43,455 bases of DNA from Bacillota bacterium. GTDB taxonomy: Bacteria > Bacillota > Bacilli > Alicyclobacillales > SLC66. Below, piece after piece: positions 35,182 through 43,455 of the stretch. The position numbers and the translations under genes were made by a program. Numbering within the stretch: the first letter of the stretch is position 1; each line of letters opens with the position of its first letter. Below the pieces are notes generated by a model. The model had not been told where the DNA came from and searched no databases. It saw nothing but the letters and a program-made list of their open reading frames with translations. Location: assembly GCA_021828865.1 (NCBI GenBank), contig JAJZCW010000027.1, positions 1 to 43,455 on the forward strand, given 5' to 3'.

Positions 35182-36010
35182 ATTCATCCATTCTAATCAT
35201 CAATTGCGTGACTTTCCTTAATTCTTCCACCATTTTTTCAAGGACCATACTTATAGAGGACAATTCCTGAAGTCTGGAAGATTGCTCCATTGTATTGGCT
35301 GAGGTTTGATTCATTTGAGTGACAACTGAGGAGATATTTTGTTCTATCTCCTCCAACTGATGAGTAATATTTTTGGTTGAGTCCGCAGTGGTCCGTGATA
35401 AATTTCTTATTTCTTCTGCCACAACTGAAAATCCTCTTCCCGATTCGCCAGCGCGCGCCGCTTCGATCGCTGCATTCAGCCCCAACAATGTAGTTTGAGA
35501 AGAAATATTCTTGATGAAATCCGTTATTTCAGAAGCTTTACGAATACTTTTTTCTACCTCAGCAGTTGATGAATTCACCTGCTGAACCGTCATCGCCAAC
35601 TCTTCAGAAGTTTTCGCCAGACTTTCCGCATTATTTACAATGCTATGAACAGCATCTTCCAGATCTTTCGATAAATTTTCAATTCGTTCTTCAAAATCCA
35701 CTGAAATCCCAGTAGACAAACAACCCACTACTGATCCATTATCAACGATTGGAATTCCAACAGCCACGTATGGTACTCCGTGAACTTCCCTACCTACTTT
35801 GCTATATATTTTGCGATTTTCATGAATAACAGTATAATTGACTCCGCCTTTTCTCAGCTCAGCTCCCACTTTGATTTTAATGTCAAAAGCTCGCGGAGGA
35901 AAATAGGCCCTGTATTTATCTCTATCTGTAATGACAATAAAGCAATCTGAAATAGAGCCAAGCTGAAATATAGGTGCCAATTGTATTAATGATTCTAGTA
36001 AATCAGACAT
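35180..36010 (-). CDS. Soluble methyl-accepting chemotaxis-type receptor
   Basis: 276 residues without membrane segments. The N-terminal 110 residues form a PAS/Cache-like sensor ([33 protein letters not shown]... [23 protein letters not shown]). A short signalling coiled coil follows, with the hairpin tip [29 protein letters not shown] that contacts CheA/CheW. The size and layout resemble the cytosolic receptor YfmS of B. subtilis. The ATG at 36010 has GGGGAGA upstream and is 14 bases behind ptsI, so it is the last gene of the PTS/Dha cluster. The ligand is unknown; a sugar phosphate or the PTS state is a reasonable guess from position. Confidence 0.88.
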   Translation of the reverse strand: MSDLLESLIQLAPIFQLGSISDCFIVITDRDKYRAYFPPRAFDIKIKVGAELRKGGVNYTVIHENRKIYSKVGREVHGVPYVAVGIPIVDNGSVVGCLSTGISVDFEERIENLSKDLEDAVHSIVNNAESLAKTSEELAMTVQQVNSSTAEVEKSIRKASEITDFIKNISSQTTLLGLNAAIEAARAGESGRGFSVVAEEIRNLSRTTADSTKNITHQLEEIEQNISSVVTQMNQTSANTMEQSSRLQELSSISMVLEKMVEELRKVTQLMIRMDE

Positions 36011-36024
36011 TTGTATCTCCCCAT

Positions 36025-37746
36025 TTATAGGCTAAGATTCTTTGCGACTATACCCTTGACCTGTTCCTCATCTTCCAATGTTAATGCCTGATCCACCAAT
36101 TCTTTCATCGAAATGCTATTTAATTTGCGTATGATAGAACGCGTTGGCAAAATCAATGAAGGACTCACACTAAATTCATCTAGTCCCATACCCAGCAAAA
36201 GAGGAATAGCAATCGGATCGCCAGCCATTTCGCCGCATAAACCCACGCTCTTCCCTCGCGTGTGTGCAGCATCAATCACCCATTTGATTAAACGAAGAAG
36301 GGAAGGATGATACGGCTGATACAAATAGGAAATTTTCTCATTCAACCTATCACAAGCCATTGTATACTGTATCAGATCATTTGTCCCTAATGAAAAAAAA
36401 TCTACTTCTTTAGCTAAGGCATCAGCCATTATTGCTGCGGCCGGTATTTCTATCATTATGCCCACTTCTAACTGAGGATTAAATGGAATATGATTCTCAA
36501 TCAACTGTTGCTTCGCGTTTTGCAGGATAGCATTCGCTTGCCTTACTTCAGTCAAGTTGGAAATCATGGGATACATTACTTTCACACGACCATATCGACT
36601 CGCTCTTAAGATCGCCCTAAGTTGAGTTTCAAATAAATCCACTCGATCCAGAGTAAGTCGTATCGCACGATATCCCAAAAATGGATTTGATTCATGGGGA
36701 AGGTCAAGATAAGTGATCATTTTGTCTCCGCCAATATCCAGTGTCCTAATAATCACTGGCTTCCCTTTCATTGCGGATACTACCGTTCGATAAACTTCAA
36801 ATTGTTCTTCTTCATCAGGCGCTGATTCACGGTTCATAAAAAGAAATTCCGTACGAAATAACCCGATCCCTTCCGCACCATACGTCAAAGCATTATCTAA
36901 ATCATCAAGACTACTGATATTTGCCCCAATCTCCACTTTCAACCCGTCTGACGATATTGTGGGTTCATCCTTTAATGCAGCCTGAGCCATTAGAGTTTGT
37001 TGATAGGCTCGTATTTTTTGTTCGTACTCTTCCATTTCATCCATGCTTGGATTTACAATGACTTTACCTTCATTTCCATCCACGATAACTTGCGAGCCCA
37101 TTTCAATTGATTGGATTAGATCTGCTACCCCCACGATTGCAGGAATTCCAAGCGATTTAGAAACAATAGCCGTATGCGATGTCCGCCCACCCGTTTCCGT
37201 AACAAAAGCAAGAACTCTCCTTGCATCAAGATTCAATGTGTCAGAAGGAGTCAAATCATGAGCCATTAAAATAAACTGATCCAAAGACTCCGTTGAATCT
37301 TTTACTTCCTGCCCATGTAAAATTTTCATCACACGACTACTTATATCTTTTATGTCAATGGCTCTTTGTCTAAAATACTCATTTTCCATATTTTCAAATA
37401 TTTCCACTAATTGCTGAGACACATTCTGCAAAGCTGCTTCTGCGTTTATCTTTTCAACAAGAATCAAATTAAGAATCGTATCATAAAATTCCGGATCTTC
37501 CAAAACAAGCTTGTGAGCTTCAAAAATTTGTGCATCCTCTTGGCTAAGCCTTTGCCTAGCTCTTAGGATGGTCTCGTCCATTTCCTGCAACGCCTGTCTG
37601 ATTGCATTCTTAAACCGATATTGCTCATCATCCACATCAACATCATGACGAACCATTACCTGTTCGTCATGATGTTGGAAAATCGTCACCTTCCCTATTG
37701 CAAATCCCGGGGAAACGGCTATTCCCTTAAAGGTCCGGCTAGACAT
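36025..37746 (-). CDS. ptsI: Phosphoenolpyruvate-protein phosphotransferase (PTS enzyme I)
   Basis: Takes phosphate from PEP and passes it to HPr. 573 residues, standard length. The phosphorylated histidine is H191 in [15 protein letters not shown]. The PEP-binding barrel shows [32 protein letters not shown] and the late [10 protein letters not shown] with the active cysteine. It starts three bases behind the HPr stop, with GAGGTG as ribosome-binding site. No sugar-specific EII is in view; the only acceptor in the cluster is DhaM. Confidence 0.97.
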   Translation of the reverse strand: MSSRTFKGIAVSPGFAIGKVTIFQHHDEQVMVRHDVDVDDEQYRFKNAIRQALQEMDETILRARQRLSQEDAQIFEAHKLVLEDPEFYDTILNLILVEKINAEAALQNVSQQLVEIFENMENEYFRQRAIDIKDISSRVMKILHGQEVKDSTESLDQFILMAHDLTPSDTLNLDARRVLAFVTETGGRTSHTAIVSKSLGIPAIVGVADLIQSIEMGSQVIVDGNEGKVIVNPSMDEMEEYEQKIRAYQQTLMAQAALKDEPTISSDGLKVEIGANISSLDDLDNALTYGAEGIGLFRTEFLFMNRESAPDEEEQFEVYRTVVSAMKGKPVIIRTLDIGGDKMITYLDLPHESNPFLGYRAIRLTLDRVDLFETQLRAILRASRYGRVKVMYPMISNLTEVRQANAILQNAKQQLIENHIPFNPQLEVGIMIEIPAAAIMADALAKEVDFFSLGTNDLIQYTMACDRLNEKISYLYQPYHPSLLRLIKWVIDAAHTRGKSVGLCGEMAGDPIAIPLLLGMGLDEFSVSPSLILPTRSIIRKLNSISMKELVDQALTLEDEEQVKGIVAKNLSL

Positions 37747-37749
37747 CCG

Positions 37750-38016
37750 TTACACCTCAATCTCATTTTGGCTGATGATCTTCTCTAATGCTAAAAATGC
37801 TACCTCTTCATCAGGACCTTCCACAACAAGATCGATTTCTTGCCCTTTTGAAATCGCGAGAGATAATAACCCAAGCAAACTCTTCGCGTTAACCATTTTG
37901 GAATTTTTCCCAATTTTAATGTCACTTTGAAACCCTGATGCCGTTTTAACAAAGACCGAAGCGGGTCGAGCATGCAAGCCCTCTTCCAAATGGACAGTAA
38001 ATTTCTTCGCTATCAT
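37750..38016 (-). CDS. ptsH: HPr phosphocarrier protein
   Basis: 88 residues from the ATG at 38016, behind GAGGGCGAG. The phospho-histidine is H15 (GLHARPA) and the regulatory serine is S46 (NAKSLLGLLSLAI), the site used by HPr kinase in Firmicutes, so it can also serve catabolite control. The frame is open to 38070 but would overlap dhaM. In this cluster it most likely passes phosphate from enzyme I to DhaM. Confidence 0.95.
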   Translation of the reverse strand: MIAKKFTVHLEEGLHARPASVFVKTASGFQSDIKIGKNSKMVNAKSLLGLLSLAISKGQEIDLVVEGPDEEVAFLALEKIISQNEIEV

Positions 38017-38026
38017 GTTCTCGCCC

Positions 38027-38428
38027 TCAATCGAGTATTTTCCTAATTTGGTAAGCTTCCATAGCAGCATTGATCACATCCAGATTTGTTTGACCAAGAC
38101 TTGCTGATACGGAAGCTGAGATGATTCCTTCTACAAGTGGCGCATCAACAATTGTAACACGCTCTGCTATATCATCTGGCAATATCTCTAACGCCATTTG
38201 ACAATTCATTAACGCGCTGCCAAGATCAAAAAATAGCAAAATTGGGCTCTCTAGTGGACATTTCATTATCTCATCCACAATTGCAGGTGCAGATGTTCCC
38301 AATTCATCTCCAATACCTGCGGCAATTCCGATATGAACAGATTGCCCCGCCATTTGAGAAGCGATTTGTAAAAGTCCTTCAGCGAGCTTTTTGCTATGAG
38401 AAACAATTACAATACTAGTGTTTCCCAT
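38027..38428 (-). CDS. dhaM: PTS-dependent dihydroxyacetone kinase phosphotransfer subunit DhaM
   Basis: 133 residues, single EIIA(Man)-like domain. The phospho-histidine is H11 in IVIVSHSKKLAEG; further family features are GTSAPAIVDEI and LLFFDLGSALMN and the late VDAPLVEGIISASVSAS. It lacks the fused HPr and EI-like domains of the E. coli protein, so it needs separate HPr and EI, which are encoded next. It transfers phosphate to DhaL-bound ADP. The start overlaps dhaL by 22 bases. Confidence 0.94.
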   Translation of the reverse strand: MGNTSIVIVSHSKKLAEGLLQIASQMAGQSVHIGIAAGIGDELGTSAPAIVDEIMKCPLESPILLFFDLGSALMNCQMALEILPDDIAERVTIVDAPLVEGIISASVSASLGQTNLDVINAAMEAYQIRKILD

Positions 38429-39060
38429 CGAATGATGGCCCCTTCCCCATCAAGTGCACGAACAAATACCTCAAAGAAAAGTCCACTTGATACGCTTCCA
38501 GGATCGCAAGTTCCTGCACTACGTGGCCCCAAATAAGCTGCCCTTCCTTTTTTTGCAACTCTATCTCTGGTTTCAAGCACCGCTTCCTGGACGACTGTCA
38601 TCAAATCACGATAACGATTAGTCCCCACATTTGATTGTAAAAATGAGGTGGCAGTCTCCCAGACATCCAACATTGTTTTATCCCCATATTGAGCTTTCCC
38701 GCGCTCAATAATTCCATTCTTTGCAAACAAAAACCCATTCAGCAGCATCTCATCGTCAACCGATAATTTTTCCTTAAAAACACTTGCTAATTTCATAAAA
38801 ATCGTGCCGTAAAGAGGGCCAGAGGCACCGCCCACATTACCGAGCAGTGCCATCGCTACCGTATTACATGCAGTTCCAATATCAGTTGGATTTTTTGCTT
38901 GTAATTGTTGATTGGCCACCTGAAACCCTCTAGCCATATTAGTCCCGTGATCACCATCGCCAATTCGATTATCAAGTTCATTCAAGGTACTTTTTAACTC
39001 TTCAAGTCTTTGCGCATATTCAGTAATAAATTCTTTGAACTGGTTAAGTCCAAATTCCAT
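38407..39060 (-). CDS. dhaL: Dihydroxyacetone kinase ADP/ATP-binding subunit DhaL
   Basis: 217 residues. All-helical nucleotide barrel with the magnesium ligands D30, D35 and D37 in LDNRIGDGDHGTNMARGF. Later segments VGGASGPLYGTIF and GDKTMLDVWETA, and the end RAAYLGPRSAGTCDPGS, are typical. In the PTS type, ADP stays bound and is rephosphorylated by DhaM. It starts 12 bases behind dhaK. Confidence 0.95.
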   Translation of the reverse strand: MEFGLNQFKEFITEYAQRLEELKSTLNELDNRIGDGDHGTNMARGFQVANQQLQAKNPTDIGTACNTVAMALLGNVGGASGPLYGTIFMKLASVFKEKLSVDDEMLLNGFLFAKNGIIERGKAQYGDKTMLDVWETATSFLQSNVGTNRYRDLMTVVQEAVLETRDRVAKKGRAAYLGPRSAGTCDPGSVSSGLFFEVFVRALDGEGAIIRWETLVL

Positions 39061-39072
39061 TTCACCTACCCC

Positions 39073-40059
39073 CTATCTCGGCCACGCTGGCGCTGAGGTA
39101 GGCGCATCCAGAAATTTTTTTAACTCTTCATCTAATTTTAGCACTGATAGCGAAAACCCAGCCATCTCAAGAGATGTCATAAACTCACCTATCAGGGTTT
39201 TGTGTACTTTTAATTTTTTTTCACTGGTCAAATCAGCCACATGATGATTCACAATAAAAAGTTCGCTTAATGGGGTTGCACCCATTCCATTTACCATTAT
39301 TGCCACTTCATCCCCAGAAGTAAGGGGTAGATCATTTACTATTTTACCGAATAAAAATTCCGCAGTGGCATTTGCTGATTGTAGTGAAGTCCTTTCAATC
39401 CCTGGTTCACCGTGAATACCAATGCCAATTTCCACTTCTTGCTCTTCCAAATCAAAGCTAGGCTTACCGTTAGCCGGAACGGTACATGGCGTCAGAGCCA
39501 TCCCCATGCTCCTTACGTTTTCGGTCACTTTTTGAGCTATCCTGTGTACTTCTTGTAAACTTAATCCCGCTTCCGCTGCAGCACCAGCAATTTTATGAAC
39601 AAATACTGTACCTGCGATTCCTCGACGCCCGATTGTATAAGTGCTGTTCTCCACCGCCACATCATCAGCAACAATCACTTGCGCTACATCAATACCTTCC
39701 GCTCTAGCCATATCAGCAGCCATTTCAAAATTCATCACATCGCCGGTGTAATTCTTAATAATGAGAAGCACACCTTTACCCTGATTCACTTCATTAATAG
39801 CGGCATATACTTGATCAGGAGTTGGTGAAGTAAACACTTCACCAGAGACAGCCCCATCAAGCATCCCTGTACCTACAAATCCAGCATGAGCAGGCTCATG
39901 CCCACTTCCGCCTCCGCTAACTAGCCCCACTTTTGCTGAGAGTTCTCTCCTCACCAACACTTGAGTGCCTTCTACCCGCCGCAAACTCGGATTTGCCGAG
40001 ACAAGCCCGTTCAACATCTCAGTAACGTATTGATCCAACTCGTTAACAAGTTTTTTCAA
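39073..40059 (-). CDS. dhaK: Dihydroxyacetone kinase substrate-binding subunit DhaK
   Basis: 328 residues. Binds dihydroxyacetone covalently through a histidine, H216 in [13 protein letters not shown]; the DHA-binding loop is [12 protein letters not shown] (49-60), and [14 protein letters not shown] is a further signature. The start is a TTG at 40059 with AAGGAGG nine bases upstream. Together with DhaL and DhaM it makes DHA phosphate. It lies 73 bases behind glpP, where no clear promoter is seen. Confidence 0.96.
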   Translation of the reverse strand: MKKLVNELDQYVTEMLNGLVSANPSLRRVEGTQVLVRRELSAKVGLVSGGGSGHEPAHAGFVGTGMLDGAVSGEVFTSPTPDQVYAAINEVNQGKGVLLIIKNYTGDVMNFEMAADMARAEGIDVAQVIVADDVAVENSTYTIGRRGIAGTVFVHKIAGAAAEAGLSLQEVHRIAQKVTENVRSMGMALTPCTVPANGKPSFDLEEQEVEIGIGIHGEPGIERTSLQSANATAEFLFGKIVNDLPLTSGDEVAIMVNGMGATPLSELFIVNHHVADLTSEKKLKVHKTLIGEFMTSLEMAGFSLSVLKLDEELKKFLDAPTSAPAWPR

Positions 40060-40132
40060 TTGCTGATGCCTCCTTATTTTGGTTGGAAAGTGGCGTCAAT
40101 CCAGTTCATATAAACCGACTTAATAAGACGAC

Positions 40133-40687
40133 TTAAAACGTTGTATCCCACAACGTTTTGTTGGACGTTGTAACAGCGAGAGCACCTGCATCCAATGCCT
40201 CATGTACTTGCTTTGGCGTTCGAAGAAACCCCCCGGTCAAAATGGGTATTCTAAGTTCTTCTTTTATTTCTTTAATTAGTCCTGGCACAATACCCGGCAG
40301 AACTTCAATGTAATCCGGTTGGTAGGTTTTTAAAACCCGATAACTGGTATCCAGGGAATGGGAATCAAGCAAAAAAATCCTTTGAATAGACATAACTCCT
40401 CTCTTTTTAGCTGTTTCAATAACTTGTGTATGAGTGGATATTATGCCATCTGGTTTGATTTCTTGACAAAGATACTGAACTCCGTACTCATCTGGTTTAA
40501 GTCCTTGTATTAGATCACCATGCAATATAATTTTAACACGGTGATGATGTGCCATATCCACGACATACTTTACTTGCGCCAGATGAATTTGCAGCATCAT
40601 AACATACTCATAATGATATTTCATTAACGCTTCCAAATCAGCAATTCGACGTGCAGCTGGTATCACTTTCTGTCGGATTTGTTCCAA
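40133..40687 (-). CDS. glpP: Glycerol-3-phosphate-responsive antiterminator GlpP
   Basis: 184 residues. In B. subtilis GlpP binds glycerol-3-phosphate and the leader of glp mRNAs, where it prevents termination and stabilises glpD mRNA. Diagnostic segments are IILHGDLIQGLKPDEYGVQYLCQEIKPDGIIST, YIEVLPGIVPGLIKEI, ILTGGFLRTPKQVHEALDAGALAVTTSN. The start is a TTG at 40687 with AAGGGG six bases before it. A matching stem-loop lies at 42870-42911 before glpD, so glpP is encoded inside the operon it controls. Confidence 0.94.
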   Translation of the reverse strand: MEQIRQKVIPAARRIADLEALMKYHYEYVMMLQIHLAQVKYVVDMAHHHRVKIILHGDLIQGLKPDEYGVQYLCQEIKPDGIISTHTQVIETAKKRGVMSIQRIFLLDSHSLDTSYRVLKTYQPDYIEVLPGIVPGLIKEIKEELRIPILTGGFLRTPKQVHEALDAGALAVTTSNKTLWDTTF

Positions 40688-40712
40688 CCGATTCCCCTTC
40701 TTTACCCAGTAA

Positions 40713-41171
40713 TCAGCTTCCCTCCCTCATTGTGCCACCGAGGACTTTCAACGTGCTAAAAAGTTTAGACAAAACGAGGCTCAAATCTGGATCCCGAAGC
40801 ACTTTCACCAAATCCCATACTCCATGTACCGCAATTGATGGTGTAGTCTCCTCCCAATTCGTTGCGATACGTGAAACAGTTTCAAGCATGTTGCCTAGCG
40901 CTTGCGGATCAAGTTTCTTCACTACTTTAATCCATTTTGAGCCATTATCCAACATACGAGTAGTATCGGGTTTGGCAAGCATTTCGACTCCTGCCTCAGC
41001 CAGATCATCGATGTCACTTAGTAAATACCCCACCATTTGTAATACCCCTTTATTATTCGCAACTTCTAATAGATTCAGGGCATTTTTTATGGTTTCTTCA
41101 TGATCGAGAACCATGGCAATCAAGCGTTCTAAGGGATCAGGGCTAACCATATTGATATCTTGTCTACTCAA
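40713..41171 (-). CDS. DUF1641 family protein
   Basis: 152 residues, helical, no membrane segments. The C-terminal part VHGVWDLVKVLRDPDLSLVLSKLFSTLKVLGG matches the DUF1641 family as known from YrhD, which is found beside formate-dehydrogenase-like genes. Molecular function unknown. It begins with a TTG that overlaps the glpD stop codon (TTGA), and its ribosome-binding site is the G-run inside the last glpD codons. Its place in a glycerol operon suggests a role with the flavoprotein GlpD, for example in electron transfer or complex formation; this is inference. Confidence 0.78.
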   Translation of the reverse strand: MSRQDINMVSPDPLERLIAMVLDHEETIKNALNLLEVANNKGVLQMVGYLLSDIDDLAEAGVEMLAKPDTTRMLDNGSKWIKVVKKLDPQALGNMLETVSRIATNWEETTPSIAVHGVWDLVKVLRDPDLSLVLSKLFSTLKVLGGTMREGS

Positions 41172-42847
41172 ATGCCTTCCCCCCCCTCATCCATAGCCAT
41201 GGTGGCCTCTTTAATATAGCGATACAATTCTTCCTTTAATGCGTTCGTATGAGCTTCGTCCCAATGAAAGTAATTTGCCATATAACGAACGACCAAATCT
41301 TTCCACTTTTGGACCCAATGAATATCGAAGAACATGGCAGAAGTTCGACGAATAAAAAAGTCTGATGGCGTGATGACCATCTCTTGGTGAATACCATAAT
41401 CTAATGATGCAAATACCTCTAGTGATAGTTCGCTAGATCTAGCCTGTTCACCTTTGTTGCGAATAATTTCAAATAATTCTTCTACGTTGGTTCCATAACG
41501 ATGAGCAAGCTTATTAGCCTCATCCTCGGTGAGTCCCAGTGCGATACCCTCAGTCGTTTTTTCTTGAATAAACGATGAAAAATGTGCAGATCCGCCAAAC
41601 TTACCACCAGACAACTCGATGTGTTCTGTCTGACATGAACGGTAATGACTTGCATGATCCTGTTCAAGAAGTTCTGCCACATACGTTACGACTTTTTCAG
41701 CCATTTTTCTATAACCTGTTAATTTTCCCCCAGCTATCGTAATAAGTTGGCTTGGGGAAGTAAAAATTTCATCTTTTCTAGAAATTTCTGATGGACCTTT
41801 TCCTTCCTCGTGAATCAATGGCCGAATACCAGACCAGAAAGATTCAACCTCCTCTGGCTTCAAATCAACCGCAGGGAACATATAATTAATACAATCGACG
41901 AGATAATTTAAATCCGCTTTCGTTGTGATCGGTCGTTGAGGATCTCCATGATAATTCGTATCCGTTGTGCCCACGTAAGTCTTACCGGCCCTGGGAATTG
42001 CGAAAATCATCCGACCATCTGGAACATCGTAATATACCGGATTATGCAATGGGAATCGTTCCCCATCAATTACGATATGGACACCCTTTGTCCAGTGCAG
42101 TGTTTTTCCTTCTTTAGAGTGGTCTTTTTCTCGCAATTGATCGACCCAGGGACCTGTTGCATTCACCACTTTTTTGGCATAAATGTTGTAAGTTTCACCA
42201 GTTAATAGATCTTTCACTTTCGTGCCGCTAACTTTCCCATTTTCGTAGATTAAATCTTCGGCCTTCGTATAATTTAATGCGATGGCACCTCGTGCTACTG
42301 CTTCTTTCACAATTTCCAACGTCAACCTTGCATCATCCGTGCGATACTCTACATAGTAACCGGCGCCTTTTAACCCCTTTGGATTTAATAAAGGCTCTAT
42401 TTCTAGGGCTTTTGTAGCTGAAAGCATTGTTCGTCGCTCTTCCGGTTTCACTTTTGCCAGTCGATCGTAGATAAATAGCCCCACCGCGCTCATGAACATC
42501 CCATAAGTTCCTTTTTCTACGATGGGCAACATCATCCACAAAGGAGTCGTCACATGAGGACCATTTTCATAAACAATTGCCCTTTCTTCTCCTACTTCTG
42601 CTACGACTTCAATGTCAAGTTGTTTTAAATACCGAAGTCCACCGTGGACCAATTTGGTTGATCGACTTGAGGTTCCTGCTGCAAAGTCTTGCATTTCAAT
42701 GACAGCAGAACGTATTCCTCGTGTGTGCGCATCCAATAAAATACCAGCGCCAGTTACTCCACCACCTATGACAAGCAAGTCAAGTGGATTACTCTCGAGA
42801 TCTTTTCTCATACGATCGCGTTCACTTTGGGTAAACGCATAAGCCAT
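41168..42847 (-). CDS. glpD: Glycerol-3-phosphate dehydrogenase, FAD-dependent, respiratory
   Basis: Oxidises glycerol-3-phosphate to DHAP at the membrane and gives electrons to quinone. 559 residues from the ATG at 42847, behind GGGGTGA. The FAD dinucleotide loop is GGGVTGAG (28-35), followed by DFAAGTSSRSTKLVHGGLRYL; later segments are NATGPWVDQLR and AGGKLTGYRKMAEKV. The codons just before the stop contain eight consecutive G. A GlpP-type stem-loop precedes it. Confidence 0.97.
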   Translation of the reverse strand: MAYAFTQSERDRMRKDLESNPLDLLVIGGGVTGAGILLDAHTRGIRSAVIEMQDFAAGTSSRSTKLVHGGLRYLKQLDIEVVAEVGEERAIVYENGPHVTTPLWMMLPIVEKGTYGMFMSAVGLFIYDRLAKVKPEERRTMLSATKALEIEPLLNPKGLKGAGYYVEYRTDDARLTLEIVKEAVARGAIALNYTKAEDLIYENGKVSGTKVKDLLTGETYNIYAKKVVNATGPWVDQLREKDHSKEGKTLHWTKGVHIVIDGERFPLHNPVYYDVPDGRMIFAIPRAGKTYVGTTDTNYHGDPQRPITTKADLNYLVDCINYMFPAVDLKPEEVESFWSGIRPLIHEEGKGPSEISRKDEIFTSPSQLITIAGGKLTGYRKMAEKVVTYVAELLEQDHASHYRSCQTEHIELSGGKFGGSAHFSSFIQEKTTEGIALGLTEDEANKLAHRYGTNVEELFEIIRNKGEQARSSELSLEVFASLDYGIHQEMVITPSDFFIRRTSAMFFDIHWVQKWKDLVVRYMANYFHWDEAHTNALKEELYRYIKEATMAMDEGGEGI

Positions 42848-42869
42848 GTGGAATTTCACCCCTTATTAA

Positions 42870-42911
42870 GAGAAACCACAAGCATTAACAAAGCATAGCT
42901 CGTGGTTTCTC
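42870..42911 (-). terminator. GlpP-controlled terminator/antiterminator before glpD
   Basis: On the minus strand GAGAAACCACGAGC pairs with GCTTGTGGTTTCTC over 14 positions with a single G-U pair; the loop has 14 bases and TTAATAA follows. It stands between glpK and glpD, 23 bases before the glpD start, where B. subtilis has its GlpP-dependent terminator. glpP is encoded two genes downstream. The T-run is weak, so the stop may be leaky. Confidence 0.82.
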
Positions 42912-42964
42912 CCAGTCTCATAACCAAGTGTATTATGTTTTACTTTCTCAGGAAAAATTCTTGC

Positions 42965-43455
<491 letters not shown>

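Overview
The window reads as chromosome of a spore-forming Firmicute of the Bacillales, probably an Alicyclobacillaceae-like lineage; the family is inferred from protein style and gene order, not from a search. A spoVID-like coat gene, the two-Lon arrangement (lonA plus membrane-anchored lonB), a T-box leader before valS, an HPr with both His15 and Ser46, GlpP and a RocR-like sigma-54 activator all fit. The backbone tig-clpX-lonB-lonA-engB-hemA-hemX-hemC-hemD-hemB-hemL-spoVID-valS-folC is the order known from Bacillus subtilis. Here clpP sits between tig and clpX, an EamA permease between engB and hemA, an MFS pump plus two small genes between hemL and spoVID, and murC directly behind folC. 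No rRNA, tRNA, CRISPR array, transposase or phage gene was found.

Layout. 1-5048: murC (cut by the window edge), folC and valS in one minus-strand unit behind a sigma-A promoter and a T-box attenuator. 5066-7920: poorly characterised small genes around the spoVID homologue. 7970-15990: a DHA2-type MFS pump and the haem operon hemA-X-C-D-B-L, which runs from glutamyl-tRNA to uroporphyrinogen III. 16024-25203: an EamA permease on the plus strand, then a proteostasis block (engB, lonA, lonB, clpX, clpP, tig) with separate terminators and promoters. 25245-27827: a short CoA-transferase and an acyl-CoA ligase.

27899-32653 is a proline catabolic unit: proline dehydrogenase, P5C dehydrogenase and a thioredoxin-fold lipoprotein. 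It is preceded by a sigma-54 (-24/-12) promoter and transcribed divergently from its probable PAS/AAA+/Fis activator; a perfect 9-bp inverted repeat lies between them. 32746-35008 carries a class B penicillin-binding protein with two PASTA domains.

35151-43455 is a long minus-strand glycerol / dihydroxyacetone cluster: glpK (partial), a stem-loop of the GlpP-controlled type, glpD, a DUF1641 gene, glpP, dhaK, dhaL, dhaM, HPr, enzyme I and a soluble chemoreceptor. Glycerol-3-phosphate would act through GlpP to let transcription pass into glpD and beyond. Enzyme I and HPr would feed phosphate to DhaM for DHA phosphorylation, and the last gene may link this state to chemotaxis.

The least expected signals are: the composition of the glycerol cluster; a G8 tract in the right phase at the glpD/DUF1641 overlap that could allow a -1 frameshift fusion; inverted repeats lying on stop codons at all four convergent gene junctions; frequent TTG starts; and a 54-codon membrane peptide gene at 5724-5888. 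Nothing here is proven to be a wholly new system.
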